Shown: piece by piece, positions 34,820 to 47,100 of the stretch
Layout: every line of letters starts with the position of its first letter
How positions within the stretch are numbered: position 1 is the first letter of the stretch
Assembly: GCA_014898425.1 (NCBI GenBank)
Contig: RCSZ01000015.1
Coordinates: forward strand, 186,001 to 250,000
DNA from: Botryotinia globosa
Taxonomy: Eukaryota > Ascomycota > Leotiomycetes > Helotiales > Sclerotiniaceae
DNA length: 64,000 bases
Direction: 5' to 3'
Program-made: the position numbers and the translations under genes
The notes under the pieces: generated by a model
What the model was told of the DNA's origin: nothing
Seen by the model: the letters and a program-made list of their open reading frames with translations, nothing else
Databases searched by the model: none

Positions 34820-37454
34820 CCCTTCATTTCTTTCCCTATCCCCCTCCTCCGGACCCCGAGAGAAAGTACAAAGTCTTCATTTCTTTTGCTTTTCCAATCC
34901 TTTGGTTCAGGAGAGAAGTTTTGATGGTCCGTGCTTCATAATACTATGTTTCTGCCAAACACCCAATTCGACGAGACGGCTTGACTGCCAAGAAGTTCCT
35001 GATAAGAACCTTAGGATAGTACAGTCACTCCCTGAGAATATCTGATCCTCGGTTTCAGAGAATTCGTACAATAAGTGTACAATTCTGAAACTCAAGAAGA
35101 CATCTATAGACAGGGAACTTCGGCTCATTTGTACAGAATGAAAAGTATGTTGTCATAGCTACCTCAAATTTTGAGTTTGCGATCATCAAGGATCGGAGTA
35201 GAGCATGACACGACTAGTGTTGAATATGTACACTGTTTGATAAAACAATCGTCACACATTAGCATTATCATTCTTCGACATTACCTATCTTGTAACTGTT
35301 TTCTGTACTAAATCTTGATTTCTCTATTTATTTGTTTTGAGAAAAGTTTGGAAGCAAATAGTCAAAAGCTAATAATGATCAAAAAAAGCACACTTTCATC
35401 GCCGCAATTCTTGTAAGTGCGCAAATTATACAAGATGTATAATCAAACTACTCCATTCAATCCCTTAGCATCAAATCCATTTCCACCCTCCCCCCCCCCC
35501 CATCGATAAAGAAATGAAAAGAAGTCTTGAGCTAACTTAAATTATCGAAATTATAGTTTTCTATAATCTCAGCAGTTTTTGCTCCTGTGGAAGAAAATGA
35601 CTCGACCGTCTTGACCTCGCTTAACTTTGATAACAGAGTTTCGAATGTTGAAGATACAGAGCATCCTGCCAGATAAGCTGTGGTTTGACCAATTATGCTT
35701 TTTTTATAGCATCGATACTAGCGCATACATCATTGGATGATTTCGGCACTAGAGAGGAAGAGGAAAAGGGGTAGGAATGGGTCGATTTTGATTTCGAGGA
35801 TCTTTTTGACATTGTGACTATCTCACGTTGACATCTCAGCCAAGATATACATTATAAATGCCCTTAGGATACTTGACTTCTTGACGTGACTTTGATGGGC
35901 CATTTCAGTGCATTTTAATGTTTAATGTTTGATTCTTGACTCATATTATTGGCACTTCACACATTCTTTCACTTGGGGAACCAGTAATGTATGCTAACCA
36001 ACGATTCGACGCTTATAGTTTTGCATATGCTTGTTTGCTATACTTTTCCTTCATTACTCCAACTTTTAAGTAGTATGATTTAGTACCTTGCTTCTTTTTT
36101 CCTATTTGGGAAATAAGAGCGTGGGATACCTAATGATTTTACAATCACGACTTTTTGATGAGGTACGAGAGTACTATTATGTATAAGCCCATTTAAAGTG
36201 TGTCTATCTGTTTATCAAAAGTATCACTAGCGACATTATCTTGTATATTGTCTTAGCACACTATTGTAGTATACTATCTGGATTTCTCATTTGTGAAAAG
36301 ACATTGGAATTTTTCTTCTGAATAATGAAATATGTATCAAAATCTTCAAGATCTCAGTGATTATGAGCTTTCCTCGGAGACTAAATTTCTTCTAACCCCA
36401 TAAGTAAAGATTCTGAGATTTCCCAATGATTCGACGAGTTTCTGATCGTATCTGCGAAACCAACTAATATGATGAAATTCCCGAAAAGAATTCGTAATTT
36501 TTTCAATAATTTCCCTGGAAATTTTCGTTCATGATTTCTACAATCAAACTAATATCTAGCGATGCAGAATCTTCACAGAATCTTTACAGAATATTTACAG
36601 GATTTTCACGATACTATGATGCGATATCTACACTTTCTCCTATTGTCCTGTAGCTATATTATTCATAATGAAAATAAGGGGGAGACAATTCCCTTGCTTA
36701 ACTTCGATCAATTTACTAGTGACCTCGCTTAACACTTTGCTGCTTACTTGTCCTCACTTTACTCTCTTTATCATTACGTATCTGTATCTCTTCTTCTTAT
36801 TTCCCTTCTCACGTCTCCTCCCTACTTCCGCCTTCTCTCTCTCTCTCTACAAACGTCCACAAACAAACCAGGTACCTACAATATTCCTCCACTCCACTCC
36901 ACTCCACCCTGCATCCCACTTCTTCAAAACCATCTCCGAACTAATACTGACATAAATTCAATAGTCCATTACACTTGCACTTCCACACAAGACCTTAGCT
37001 TCTAGACTTAGAACAATTCAATTCCTAGTTTCGCTACATCTAGCCTTCCCCAACATCTTGAGTTCATTTCATGTATGACTCATGTAACCTCTAGCCCCTT
37101 CTGAATTTTACTAAAAAATCACCATCCTCGTCTTCTTGTATCATCTGCTTTTCTTATTTATATGTTCATTCATTCATTAATCTCATATCATTACAAAACC
37201 CCAATCACTTATATAACTTCTCCAATCCCACAGCTTCGCAACCTTCCAAAGTGCTCATACATCTTCATTATCTTCCCCCACAGTATGCTTTTATAGGATA
37301 TACCTCTCTCTTCGCCATCTTTTCCTTTCCTTTCATGTCTCTCCCCTCCAACTACTCCAACCGTAATATCTATCCCCTCCCTCCTCCCATACAAATTCTC
37401 CCAAGTTAAAAATTTCAATCCCGTCATTCAGTTTTCTATTCTCAGCCACTAATA
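34820..37454. other. Gene-poor region
   Basis: About 2.6 kb show no supported gene. 36.7-37.4 kb is strongly pyrimidine-rich on the plus strand (CTCTCT, CACTCCACTC), and frames there are composition artefacts. The rest is ordinary AT-leaning DNA with no clear repeats. Confidence 0.5.
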
Positions 37455-37456
37455 TA

Positions 37457-37969
37457 AGAGTTCTGGCCCCTGCTTATGGCATATATAACGCTTTTTCAGC
37501 TAAAATATAGGATTATTCAACTTTTTATACTCTAGTTTATTTCTTATAATAAAAGATAAAATTAGAAATTCTTTTAAAAAATATTATCTGTTTAATCAAA
37601 TCTTATGAAAAAATAAATAGAATATTTTTTTCTAATTTTTAAAATAAGATTTGAAGAGATTAAAGTTGAAAATTCTAAATTTTAACAAAAATTTGTTTAT
37701 TTTGTATAGAAAAAATATTATGTATTAGAATTTTTGAAAAAATTCGATTTCAATATTATATAATTATTTAACAAAAATAATAATAAAAATTTCTAAAAAA
37801 AAATTTATATTTTAATTCTAATTATTTATTATTTTCAATTTTTTAAAAAAGAAAATATAAAGATTTGAATAAAATATTTAATATAATAACTTATATAAAA
37901 AAACCCTTATTTTTACAGGGATTTTATTACATTTGTCACAGAGGTGCAGTGAGCAAGGGCCAGAACTCT
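37457..37969. mobile_element. Non-autonomous TA-flanked mini-transposon, second family
   Basis: The inverted ends are AGAGTTCTGGCCCCTGC and GCAAGGGCCAGAACTCT, flanked by TA on both sides (37455-37456, 37970-37971). The 513-base element has GC-rich ends but a very AT-rich interior (about 37500-37910), suggesting RIP of the middle. It has no coding capacity. The TA duplication suggests Tc1/mariner again, but the ends differ from the 32.1 kb element. Confidence 0.82.
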
Positions 37970-37971
37970 TA

Positions 37972-38740
37972 CATAAATATCACGCAATATAACCCAGAAT
38001 CTTCAATCGACCAGAAACTCAACCCCTAGATGGTATTCAGACCAAGATCATAAATTCGACTTGAAAATCATATCACAACCAACCATGCGACGCTATGTGA
38101 CCTGAAAGAGAGAGCTGGCCCCTCGGTGATTATATGAATGAATGTTTATCTAATCCGATATCTTTATCTGAGAAGATGGCTTGTATGATTCAAAATCACT
38201 ATCATATTTGATATGACGGTTGATGGCAGAAAAATGGATTTTATTTAATGGACACGGTTACCATTGGACCAGCCATACCCCTAAAGGCTCTTGCGTCGTT
38301 CTAATCATACATTATATGCCTATCAGGCTAGCTCCTTCTTCTATGCCTACAGAAAAGGGGCGGTTGGTCGATATGTTGTAGTCAAATCCATATCCACATC
38401 CTCACTACGAGCGTGATGGAAACCCATCACCATATTCGTAAATAAGATCAGCGACTATGGTATTGATCCATAATGTGATTCTATCACGACACTTTTCGAA
38501 AAAAAAAAAGATCCGTCACATGTGGGCAATGGAGATGGAAGAGATGATCTTCGTGTATGCACCTGGAGAGAAGAGAAAGTGAAGAGAAAGTGAAGAGAAG
38601 TAGGGAGGTAGGGAGGTAGGGAGGTAGTAAGTTAACTATTGGGAGGGAGGGAGATAGTGTAGGTATTGGATGTTTGATATTTGGGTTTGAGCTACCTAGA
38701 TGCTATCTGGGTGGAGAGCTGGATATCTGGATGTGTTGGA
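37972..38740. other. Intergenic region downstream of the MOSC gene
   Basis: No gene is seen. It contains short GAGAAGAGAAAGT and GGGAGGTA tandem repeats at about 38570-38640. It probably includes the 3' untranslated region of the MOSC gene. Confidence 0.5.
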
Positions 38741-40396
38741 TTAGGTGGAAAGGCCAGGCCAGTCTGGTGGGTGGAAAAATGGATGCGATTAGCTGGGTTT
38801 TAGGCCTTGGGGTTTTTGTACCATCCGGGAGAAGAAAGAAGAAAAAAATAAACCTACAAAATCTCGTCCTCTCTCCATTTCTCCTCGAAACTTGCACTGC
38901 ATCACCAACTCTCAGCACCTTCCCTTCATTCACATCTCCATTTCCTAGAAATCCGTAGCGCCCAAATATTGGACTATATTTCATCCCGTCGTCTACGCGT
39001 CGATCTTTCATGAGGAGTTTGAGGACTTCTTTTTCTTTGGGGGCGGAGGTGCCGGTTTCATGGTCGACGTTTAGGGAGACGCAGCGGCCGCAGTTGGCGG
39101 TTAACAGAATTTCTTTAGGGGAACTGGAATTGGGGTCTGAAGAGGAACTCGAGGAGAAGGTCAATCCACCCCAGTAGTCTTCATCGTATGGGCGGGGAGA
39201 ACCGGAGATAATAATGTTGGCGCGGAATTTTGTAATGTCCATTTTGGGGGATGAGGAGGGGAGACGGCTGGTTACGTCATCACAAGAGGATTGCGTGATG
39301 ATGAGGTAGGGTGCGCAGTCGTTGAAGATGATGGAGGGGGGTTTGGGGGTGGGGAGAAGGGAATTGAGGAGAGGGATTTTTTGGAGGATGGGGCGAGTGG
39401 GAGGAGTGTAGGCTGCGGGTTTTCCGGGGATATTGCCGAGAACGAGACGTCGGTTGGGACCAGCGTAAGCGAGGAGTACGGGGTACTTGAAGCATTGGGA
39501 AAACCACTTGTTATAGATGGATCCCATGTCGTAGGCTGTCATGGGGCTTTTGTGCATGGTGATTGAGATTTCTGAGAGGTGGGAAAGCGTGGAGGGGGAG
39601 AGGTGGATGGTTAGGGTTGGGTGGGGAGTGACTGGGGTTTGGGGTGAGGAAGAGGGGGCGTGATAAGTTACGCGAAGAGTGGAGTCTGTGATGGAGGTGT
39701 GGAATAGAGCCATTTCTGGAAACTCGGATATATGCATATTTTGATAGCGACCCCATTTAGAATTGGGATCGCGGATGCGGAGGAGCATGAATTTGCGATC
39801 GTAGGAAAATCCTTCTTTAGTTAGGGTGGCGGAGGGGAGAGAACATCCTCGGAGAGATTTGATGGGGTAGATGTAGAGCTGTGTGGTGTTAGTTGGATGT
39901 TGGATGTTGAATGTTGAATGTCTGAAAGCTGGATAGTGATTCTGGAGGAAATTATGTTACTTACTTGACTAATAGTCATTTTTGGACCAGACGGAGAAGA
40001 TGTTGAATTTAAAATATCTGTCTGTTGTGTGGAAGCCGCAGCCAATGAAATTCCATCTACTTTTTTCACAATTGAAGCCAGCTCATGATTATTCTCAAGT
40101 ACCCCCGATTTTTCCTCCAACATCCACTTAAGGTCCGAAGCTATCTCTGCAACTTCTTTCCGGGATGCTTCATCACGTTGAATCTGTGCTTCGGCATCTT
40201 GAAGTCGTTTCCTGTACTCCTCAAGCTGAGTACTTCGGGTTGATAGCCTGATCACAAGATACCATATCAAACCGATTTGGAAAATCGATCGGAAGGACCA
40301 CTCTCCTAGAATAGGTATGTGGGTTGTGTTGAAATAATGAGTCATCTTTTCAATCATATCCCACAAGGAATCGAGAAATGGTTCTGAGGTTGCCAT
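38741..40396 (-). CDS. Membrane-anchored MOSC-domain protein (mARC-like)
   Basis: Three exons (40396-39965, 39878-38858, 38763-38741) give 491 residues. The last exon is only 23 bases and restores the family ending after NGERTRF as YWPGLST; reading through instead gives a Phe-rich, unconserved tail. The N-terminus has one membrane helix (about 33-54), then a charged coiled coil (about 55-115). The MOSC N-terminal barrel starts LYIYPIKSLRGCSL at 145. The MOSC domain proper contains ITKFRANIIISG and the cofactor-region NCGRCVSLNVD, with Cys407 and Cys410. Relatives bind molybdenum cofactor and reduce N-hydroxylated compounds, usually on the mitochondrial outer membrane. The helix plus coiled coil is longer than in animal mARC. 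Its actual substrate is unknown. It diverges from the phosphatase gene. Confidence 0.87.
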
Positions 40397-41141
40397 TCCT
40401 TCAGAGTGGAAGGTTTTCGTCGTTATTACTGGGTATGTGATGAACTGTTCAGACGTATACAGTAATTAAATCGAGGAATCTGGAAACCGAGGAGTCTTAT
40501 TGTCTAGATTATTTTATATCAAATCAATCGCTCAGGTGGACGTCGTTGAGATGTATAAAATACGCTTGCTTACAATTCCCACATAGTCTTAATCATATCT
40601 GACGAATCAGAGGAAAGATGGATTTTCTTACCCGATAAGGCGAGTTTATTTTTGTGGGAGTCACGTGATTAGCACTTCATTGATTCTGGGTCTCTACTGC
40701 CGACTCGAACGACACAACTTAAGCGAACACACATTATGGAGAGCGTTAAAGATCTCGGAGGGAAACTATACAAAATGTCTTCATTTCCTTTCATTTCATC
40801 GACTCATCACGTGTTAGCCTCTTCGGCTTCACTCACCACAAGGGAAGCATCACCGCACTCCATCTTCATGGATATACCCCGCTTTTCCCCAATACGCCAA
40901 GTGGGATATTCTCCTCCACGTGCATCAACCATAGGACCTCAACTTCATCCGAACTTTTGTACCTGCAGAGACAGTTTACTTTTTACCATCTTTGGGACGC
41001 ATTTCAATATGTATCCTAGATGCATATGGAGATTAGGTTTTTACTTTTGTATATAAAAGGACGACGAATTCCTGCTCTTGGCAATGGAATATTTCAGTTG
41101 TCGGTTGTGAAAATTAATCATCATATGAATCGTTTGTCATT
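40397..41141. promoter_or_regulatory. Divergent promoter region, MOSC / histidine phosphatase
   Basis: These 745 bases contain both promoters. E-box-like CACGTG or TCACGTG cores occur at about 40663 and 40808. TATAAAA-type sequence at 41050-41058 lies about 85 bases upstream of the phosphatase ATG. A 106-codon frame at 40736 has no conserved content. Confidence 0.45.
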
Positions 41142-43043
41142 ATGCTTTCTTTAACGGTTTGCTTGAGCTTTCTCTCGGTCGTGGGTGCAATTCCAGGTGC
41201 TCAGTTTCCTCATGCTACTCCAGCTCCTTATTATGATGCTCGATCAAATTCCCAATCTCATGATAAGAGTTGGATAAATTATACTGCAGTGCCGGGATTC
41301 TTTTTACAAGATGAAGCGACGACTGTTCCGTCGACTTTCGACTATGTATGGATTTTTACAGTTTATTTGTTCTTTGGATACACATCATTCATTATACACG
41401 TGTTAGCTTTTACAAGGCTAATCATATTCACAGACTCAATGGAACTTTGGTCTCCTAAATCGAACTTATCCTACGGATTCCCATGCCTCTAAAAATGCAA
41501 GTCAATGGGAGAGATTTGAAAAATACGTGACTTCTTTGAATAAGAATTCGAAGAAGAATGTGAACTATAAAGTTTTATTCATGGGGAGACATGGTGAAGG
41601 ATGGCATAATGCTGCTGAGACTTATTATGGAACTCCTGCTGTAAGTTTTTGATTGATAGATATATTGATGAATTACTCGCTAACGACAATATAGTGGAAT
41701 GTATGCACCTCTCATCAGAATGAAATCTAATTGCGTGATGAAACTAATGATTTTAGTGCTATTATTCCGAGATGGATGGCAATGCCACTGTCACAGTACG
41801 TACCACGAGTCCACCACCTACTTCTCAACTTATCAAGACGAAGCTAATATTCCTCAGTGGGCAGATGCTCATTTAGATCCCAAAGGGATCACTCAAGCTC
41901 AAAAAGCCGCAAACTACTGGCTTTCCCGCATCCAACTCCAAAACATCCCACCTCCACAATCTTACTACACATCCCCACTCTACCGCTGTCTCCAAACTTC
42001 CAACATCACATTCTCAACTCTTCCTCTTCCGAAATCTCGTCCTTTCAAGCCACTGGTCAAAGAACTTCTCAGAGAAGGTATTTCAGGTCATACATGTGAT
42101 CGAAGAAGTAACCGCACCTTCATTCACGAATCCTTCCCCTCGTATAAAATTGAGAAAGGATTCCCAGAGAACGATCCATTCTGGAAAGCACTCGAGGGTG
42201 AAGTTTCTACCGATCAGGATATTAGAAGTAAAAAGGTTTTAGATGATATTTTTGGAAGTGATGATCATACTTGGTTGAGTATCACAAGTCACTCCGGCGA
42301 AATTGCTAGTATTTTGAGAGGTGTGTATAATTTCTCCATCTGTTTCGTTGATTTTTCGCCTGGGGTTATTGCGTTTCCCAGTAGGACGGCATATACACCA
42401 TATTTTTCGGTATCAAGATGAGCCGTGCCGTGCCGTTGCGAGGATCTCAGACTTCGCCTACGGTAGACATACAAACCATCCCACCCAGCGCATTCTCCCA
42501 GCCTGAACCCCATCCTCAATCCTTTCCTTTCCTTTCCTCCCCTTCCACCTTCCAAAACATCCCAACATACTAACCACCCTCCCCCACCCCACAGTCCTCC
42601 ACCACCAAGTCTTCAGCCTCGTAACCGGATCCATCATCCCCGTCCTCGTAAAAGCAGAAACGATTTCCGGAAGCCCATTGTCAACTTCCTCTCTACCCGT
42701 ACGTACCATTCTCATTTCATTATCCCTTTCAACTCTTCTCTCTCCTCTCCTCTCCTCTCCTCCCCTTCCCCTTCCCCTTCCCCTTCCCCTTCCCCTTCCC
42801 CTTCCCCTTCCCCTTCCCCTTCCCCTTCCCCTTCCCCTTCCCCTTCCCCTTCCCCTTCCCCTTCCCCTTCCCCTTCCCCTTCCCCTTCCCCTTCCCTTCC
42901 CCTTCCCCTAAAAACATAATGATACTATATATAATACAATACAACACAATACAATAAAATACTAACCACATCCATAACATCAACAACAGTGGACCACTAT
43001 ATCAACATGTACCAGTCCTCCAATTAACACTGCTACCTCATAA
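41142..43043 (+). CDS. Secreted histidine phosphatase (phosphoglycerate mutase-like)
   Basis: Seven exons (41142-41345, 41434-41640, 41695-41700, 41757-41795, 41858-42320, 42595-42698, 42990-43043) give 358 residues. A signal peptide is clear (MLSLTVCLSFLSVVGAIPGA). The catalytic RHGEGWHN is at 120-127 with His121 the phospho-acceptor, and the second catalytic His is in ITSHSGEIAS (His297). Exon 3 is just six bases (Trp-Asn) and is required by the conserved PAWNCYYSEMDG stretch. Intron 6 (291 bases) contains a long CCCCTT repeat. Several N-glycosylation sequons are visible (NYT, NRT, NAS, NAT). Extracellular enzymes of this superfamily hydrolyse phosphate esters; the substrate here is not known. 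The 3' end lies only about 470 bases from the transposon block. Confidence 0.9.
42741..42909 (+). repeat. (CCCCTT)n hexamer array inside intron 6 of the phosphatase gene
   Basis: About 23 near-perfect hexamers are preceded by CTCTC/TCCTC runs. They lie between the donor GTACGT at 42699 and the acceptor at 42989. On the minus strand this is a GGGGAA array with G-quadruplex potential. Confidence 0.92.
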
Positions 43044-43507
43044 GGACCTCTCTCATATGGTAGAAGTAGAAGAAGAAAAAGAAATCCGAACAAAAATCAA
43101 AGAGGAAAAATTAAAAAGGAAAAGAGTAGTAATATCATATCAAATCATATCATACCATTCCCATCCATTAGAAGGACACTCACTCACTACTCACTCATTA
43201 CTCACTCACAACTCATTACAAGTCAAAAATCTAATCAATTACCTAGTAATATTAAATAATAAACAGGAAGGAATTGTTTCTCTCTCTCTCCATAATTACT
43301 TATCACTTACCACTTACTCACTCATTTTATCACATATTAATATATCTTTACATTCATCTTTACATTTTTATTTATTTCATCTCATTCATCTCATCTCATT
43401 TTATTCTATATTCTCTATTCTTTCAAAAATTTTCATTCTTAAATCTATATTCCTCAAAAAGTTAATCTTCTCTGACAATTTCATATTTATTCAAACGGTT
43501 TATAGTA
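43044..43507. other. Short AT- and pyrimidine-rich stretch before the transposon block
   Basis: These bases contain the 3' untranslated region of the phosphatase gene and CACTCACT or CATCTCAT runs. A 151-codon frame (43057-43512) is simple-composition translation and is not supported. Confidence 0.5.
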
Positions 43508-43545
43508 TATAGTAACAAATAACAAGTAGATAATCGTGAGCAGTA
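43508..43545 (+). repeat. Left copy of a 38-base direct repeat bounding the transposon block
   Basis: It matches 58803-58840 at 34 of 38 positions, 28 of 30 in the core (CAAATAACAAGTAGATAATC...). Between the copies lie 15.3 kb of transposon DNA; outside them composition returns to normal. Confidence 0.8.
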
Positions 43546-43555
43546 CCCAGGTAGA

Positions 43556-43612
43556 TATAGAAAAACTTGACTATATCGGACTGGGATATATCGGAATCTT
43601 AAATATACTGGA
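43556..43612 (+). mobile_element. Damaged left end of a TA-type mini-transposon
   Basis: The sequence aligns without gaps to the first 55 bases of the 32125-32482 element. The differences are almost all C-to-T or G-to-A (CTATACCGG becomes CTATATCGG; CTTGGC becomes CTTGAC). Only the left end is found; the rest is lost before the neighbouring Harbinger-like end at 43694. Confidence 0.75.
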
Positions 43613-44000
43613 CTTTTTTTCTATTTTTTCTAAAATTTATATGCGAATATTAGAATTTTAATGAGAAATAATATATTGGATTAAATGAATTAAGGGCTAG
43701 TTTGGATGTACAAATCCGCGCTGAATCTATTGAATATTTCGTTCTTTTTGAAAACGGATTTTGAATTTATATTTGAATATTAAATCGCGGATTCTATTGA
43801 ATAATTTATATTTCAATGAATTTAATGTATTTTGAGATAGGGAGGGGGTAGGTCATTTTAAAATGATACTAAATAATTTGCATTTTTCAATAAATTTGTA
43901 TAGAAAATAAAAGTGTAAATTGAAAACAAGAATTAGAAAAAACAGGCTTTGTTGAATTTATTGAAATAATCCGCTTTTTTTATAAATCTTTATAAACTTT

Positions 44001-44162
44001 TGTCGGGACAGGGATCATGTGACCGCACTAGCGCTTGCGCTAGTGCCTCGGCACTATAGTATAAATATATCGTAGCCCTAGCTTTTAGAATCTTAAGCAA
44101 TATTACAATAATATGAATTATAGTACTATATTATCTTCACTATCCCTATAGTAATACCAATA
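44001..44162 (+). repeat. 5' LTR of Copia 1
   Basis: It starts TGTCGGGACAGGG and ends CCAATA. Its first 60 bases keep a GC-rich sequence with a perfect 10-base-arm hairpin (GCACTAGCGC-TT-GCGCTAGTGC at 44034-44055), while the rest is RIP-like. Confidence 0.92.
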
Positions 44163-47100
44163 TTGATTAATAATATTATAAATCAAAAACCTGATATTTT
44201 AATTTCAAATATAATATAAATTTGTAATTAAGGTTAGTATTTCTTTGAAGAGATATAAGCTCTTATATTAATCCAATATAGTTTAATATTTACTTTTGTA
44301 TAAATAAGAATTATTGGTAATATAACAGCAGTTTTTGTATTAAATATTAATCTAATATAATTTGATATTAATAAACTCTAAAATTAGTTGGCAATATAAT
44401 AACAACCTTTATATTCAATCTTAATCTATATTTTATTCTTCAAAGCAATGTATATTGAAGAATATAAACTAATAACTATCAACTCAAGCTAAATATTATC
44501 TTTTTCGAACAAATATAATTTTGTTAGATTTTAATAAAATTATATTTAATTACTTTACCTTATTATTTATCTGCTATTTATCAATATGGTAGGATTATAT
44601 AATATCATTAGAAATATAATCAAATCGGTTATATCATTAGTTATTCTATCTAATGATTTTAATATATTGATTGTAAAATAGTAGAAATACTTTATAGATT
44701 TTATAAAAGAAATAAATACAAAAAAGATTAGGAATTTCTATAAGTATAAATTATATAAATATCAATATTCGATTTATTATAACAATAAGCTTTAATTGGA
44801 TTATTTTAGTATATTCGAATACTTTATTTCAAAACATTTTCAGGTAGTTGATATATATCTTTTATATAAATTCAAATATAAGCTATACTTATATAATTTA
44901 TTTGTTATAAAGTATAAAATCTGTATAATATAAACTATTTATAATATTTTAATTGATATAATTTGATTATTATATAAAGAATAATCTAATAAAGAGATTA
45001 TAGATGTATTTATAGATAAAAAATTTATATTTTGATTGAAGAGTATATAATATAGAATAATTGTAAAAGATATTCAAGTATTTGTATATATATTATTAAA
45101 AGAACCTAAGGTATCTTAAGTAGACAATTAATTTAAATCATTAGGTTTTAATTAATACAAATTATTATAAATATCAAGTGTTTTATTAGAGATTACAATT
45201 ATTTCTGGATTTCTATTTTTAAATGATAAAAGAAAGAGTGTTAATATTGAACAAAAAGTATTATTGTAAATGTTTTTGTATTCTAATTTTATTTATCAAA
45301 TTAATATTGATTTTTTGTAAGAGTATAGTGAATTCAATAAATTTGTTATATATTGATTTTATTAATAAAATAATCTATTATTTTTGAAAATTTTGAGTAA
45401 GGATAAAGAAGATAGAGGAAATGATATTTTATAAGAATATAGTGGGAATAGTAATAATGGAAAAAAAGGTGGTATAGGAGGAGGTGGTGGAAACAATTTA
45501 GAGTATGATTAAAGTACTCCAGAGATTTTTCCAAACTTATTATCAAAAGTTATAAATATTAATCAATTTTTTAGAAATCTTGTAAAACTTTATGATAAAG
45601 ATGATAAGTATAATAAACAAAATAACAATTTCGTTTACAAATATAATATATTTCTCAATAATTGTTAATGTATTGATATATCTAAAGATCTATTTTCAAA
45701 AGTATTATTAATTATATTTGTTGATATAGTATTTGATTTTTATTATACGAATTTAGAGATTATATTGGATATGATATAGGATATTTGTAATTTATTTGAG
45801 ATTACATTTGAAGATTCTGAGTATAAAAGAAATATTATATAACAATAGAAAATTGTTATATTAAAAAGTATTATAGTAAAATCAAAAAATAATAAGAAAT
45901 CGATTATCTATTATTTATAATAGATAGTAATAAGATTATATTATTTGTATAAAGGATTTAATATTATTATTTGGATAGATAAATTACTTTATTAAAAGAT
46001 TATCAATATATATATATTAATCTAAATATACTTTCTAATTTGTTTTTATTCAACTAATAATATATCAAATCTTTTTAAAAAACTTTGATTAACTATTATA
46101 ATATAGAAATTAGTTTATTCAAATAAAAATATAATATTCTATATCAATTAGAAATATTAATATAAAAAAGGATATAATTAGAATAAAGATTTTGGATAAG
46201 ATAATCAATGTTTATTTAAATTATAAAATAAAAAGAAATGTTTTGTTTATAAGAAGGATAATTATTGATCAATTCGATATAATAAGAAGGAATATAATAA
46301 ATCGCAATACAAATATAAGGAATAATTTAAGAATATTAATAATAGTTTTAATAAAAGTTTTAAATAGTTTTTTATCGAATACAAAGAATTTGTTGAAAAC
46401 TCTAATTCCAATACAGATAGCAAAATTACAGCTTATTTTGTACAATTCGAATTTCAGAATTTATCTATATAAAAATTATATTTAAATTTCTTTATTCAAA
46501 ACAAATCTATTAATAATAGAAAGATTATATTCTATTTAATTAATAAATCCTTTATATATACTTTAATATATCAAATCTATAATACAATATATATTAACAG
46601 ATATAATACAAAAGAATTTCAAGGAATTATTATCGATATAATTATAATATAATAGTTAATAATAAGTTATAAGTAATATATAGTATATAAGATAATTGTT
46701 GAAAATATATTATTAAATATAAGCTAAACAGGAATTGCAAATGTAATATTTAATATCAAAAGAATTGAATCAATTAAATCAATTAAATTTAAATTATTAT
46801 TAGAAATTATCGAATTTTATATTATAAATATAAAGATATTATTTTTTCTATTATTAAATAATATGAATAAACTCGATATATATTATAATAATATTGTTGA
46901 TTTAATTATTGAATAATATATAAAAATAAATTATCTATATATTTATTATAATAAGTATATAGTATTTTTCTAGTATATAAATATATAACAATTTATATAG
47001 CAAATTATTGATAACAATAAGTATTATCTTACTATTATAAAACTATATTGTTTATATTATTATTTTAATTATTCTTCAATTTACAAATTCTTATAAATAT

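Noticed and set aside
40736..41056. 106-codon plus-strand frame between divergent genes
   Set aside because: No conserved content; lies in the expected promoter region of the phosphatase gene.
42678..42986. Open frames of Leu-Pro or Gly-Lys repeats over the CCCCTT array
   Set aside because: Pure translation of a hexamer microsatellite inside an intron; no other coding support.
46192..46485. 97-codon frame in Copia 1 as a possible host gene
   Set aside because: AT-biased open stretch within the retrotransposon near the zinc-knuckle remnant; it is part of the dead polyprotein region.
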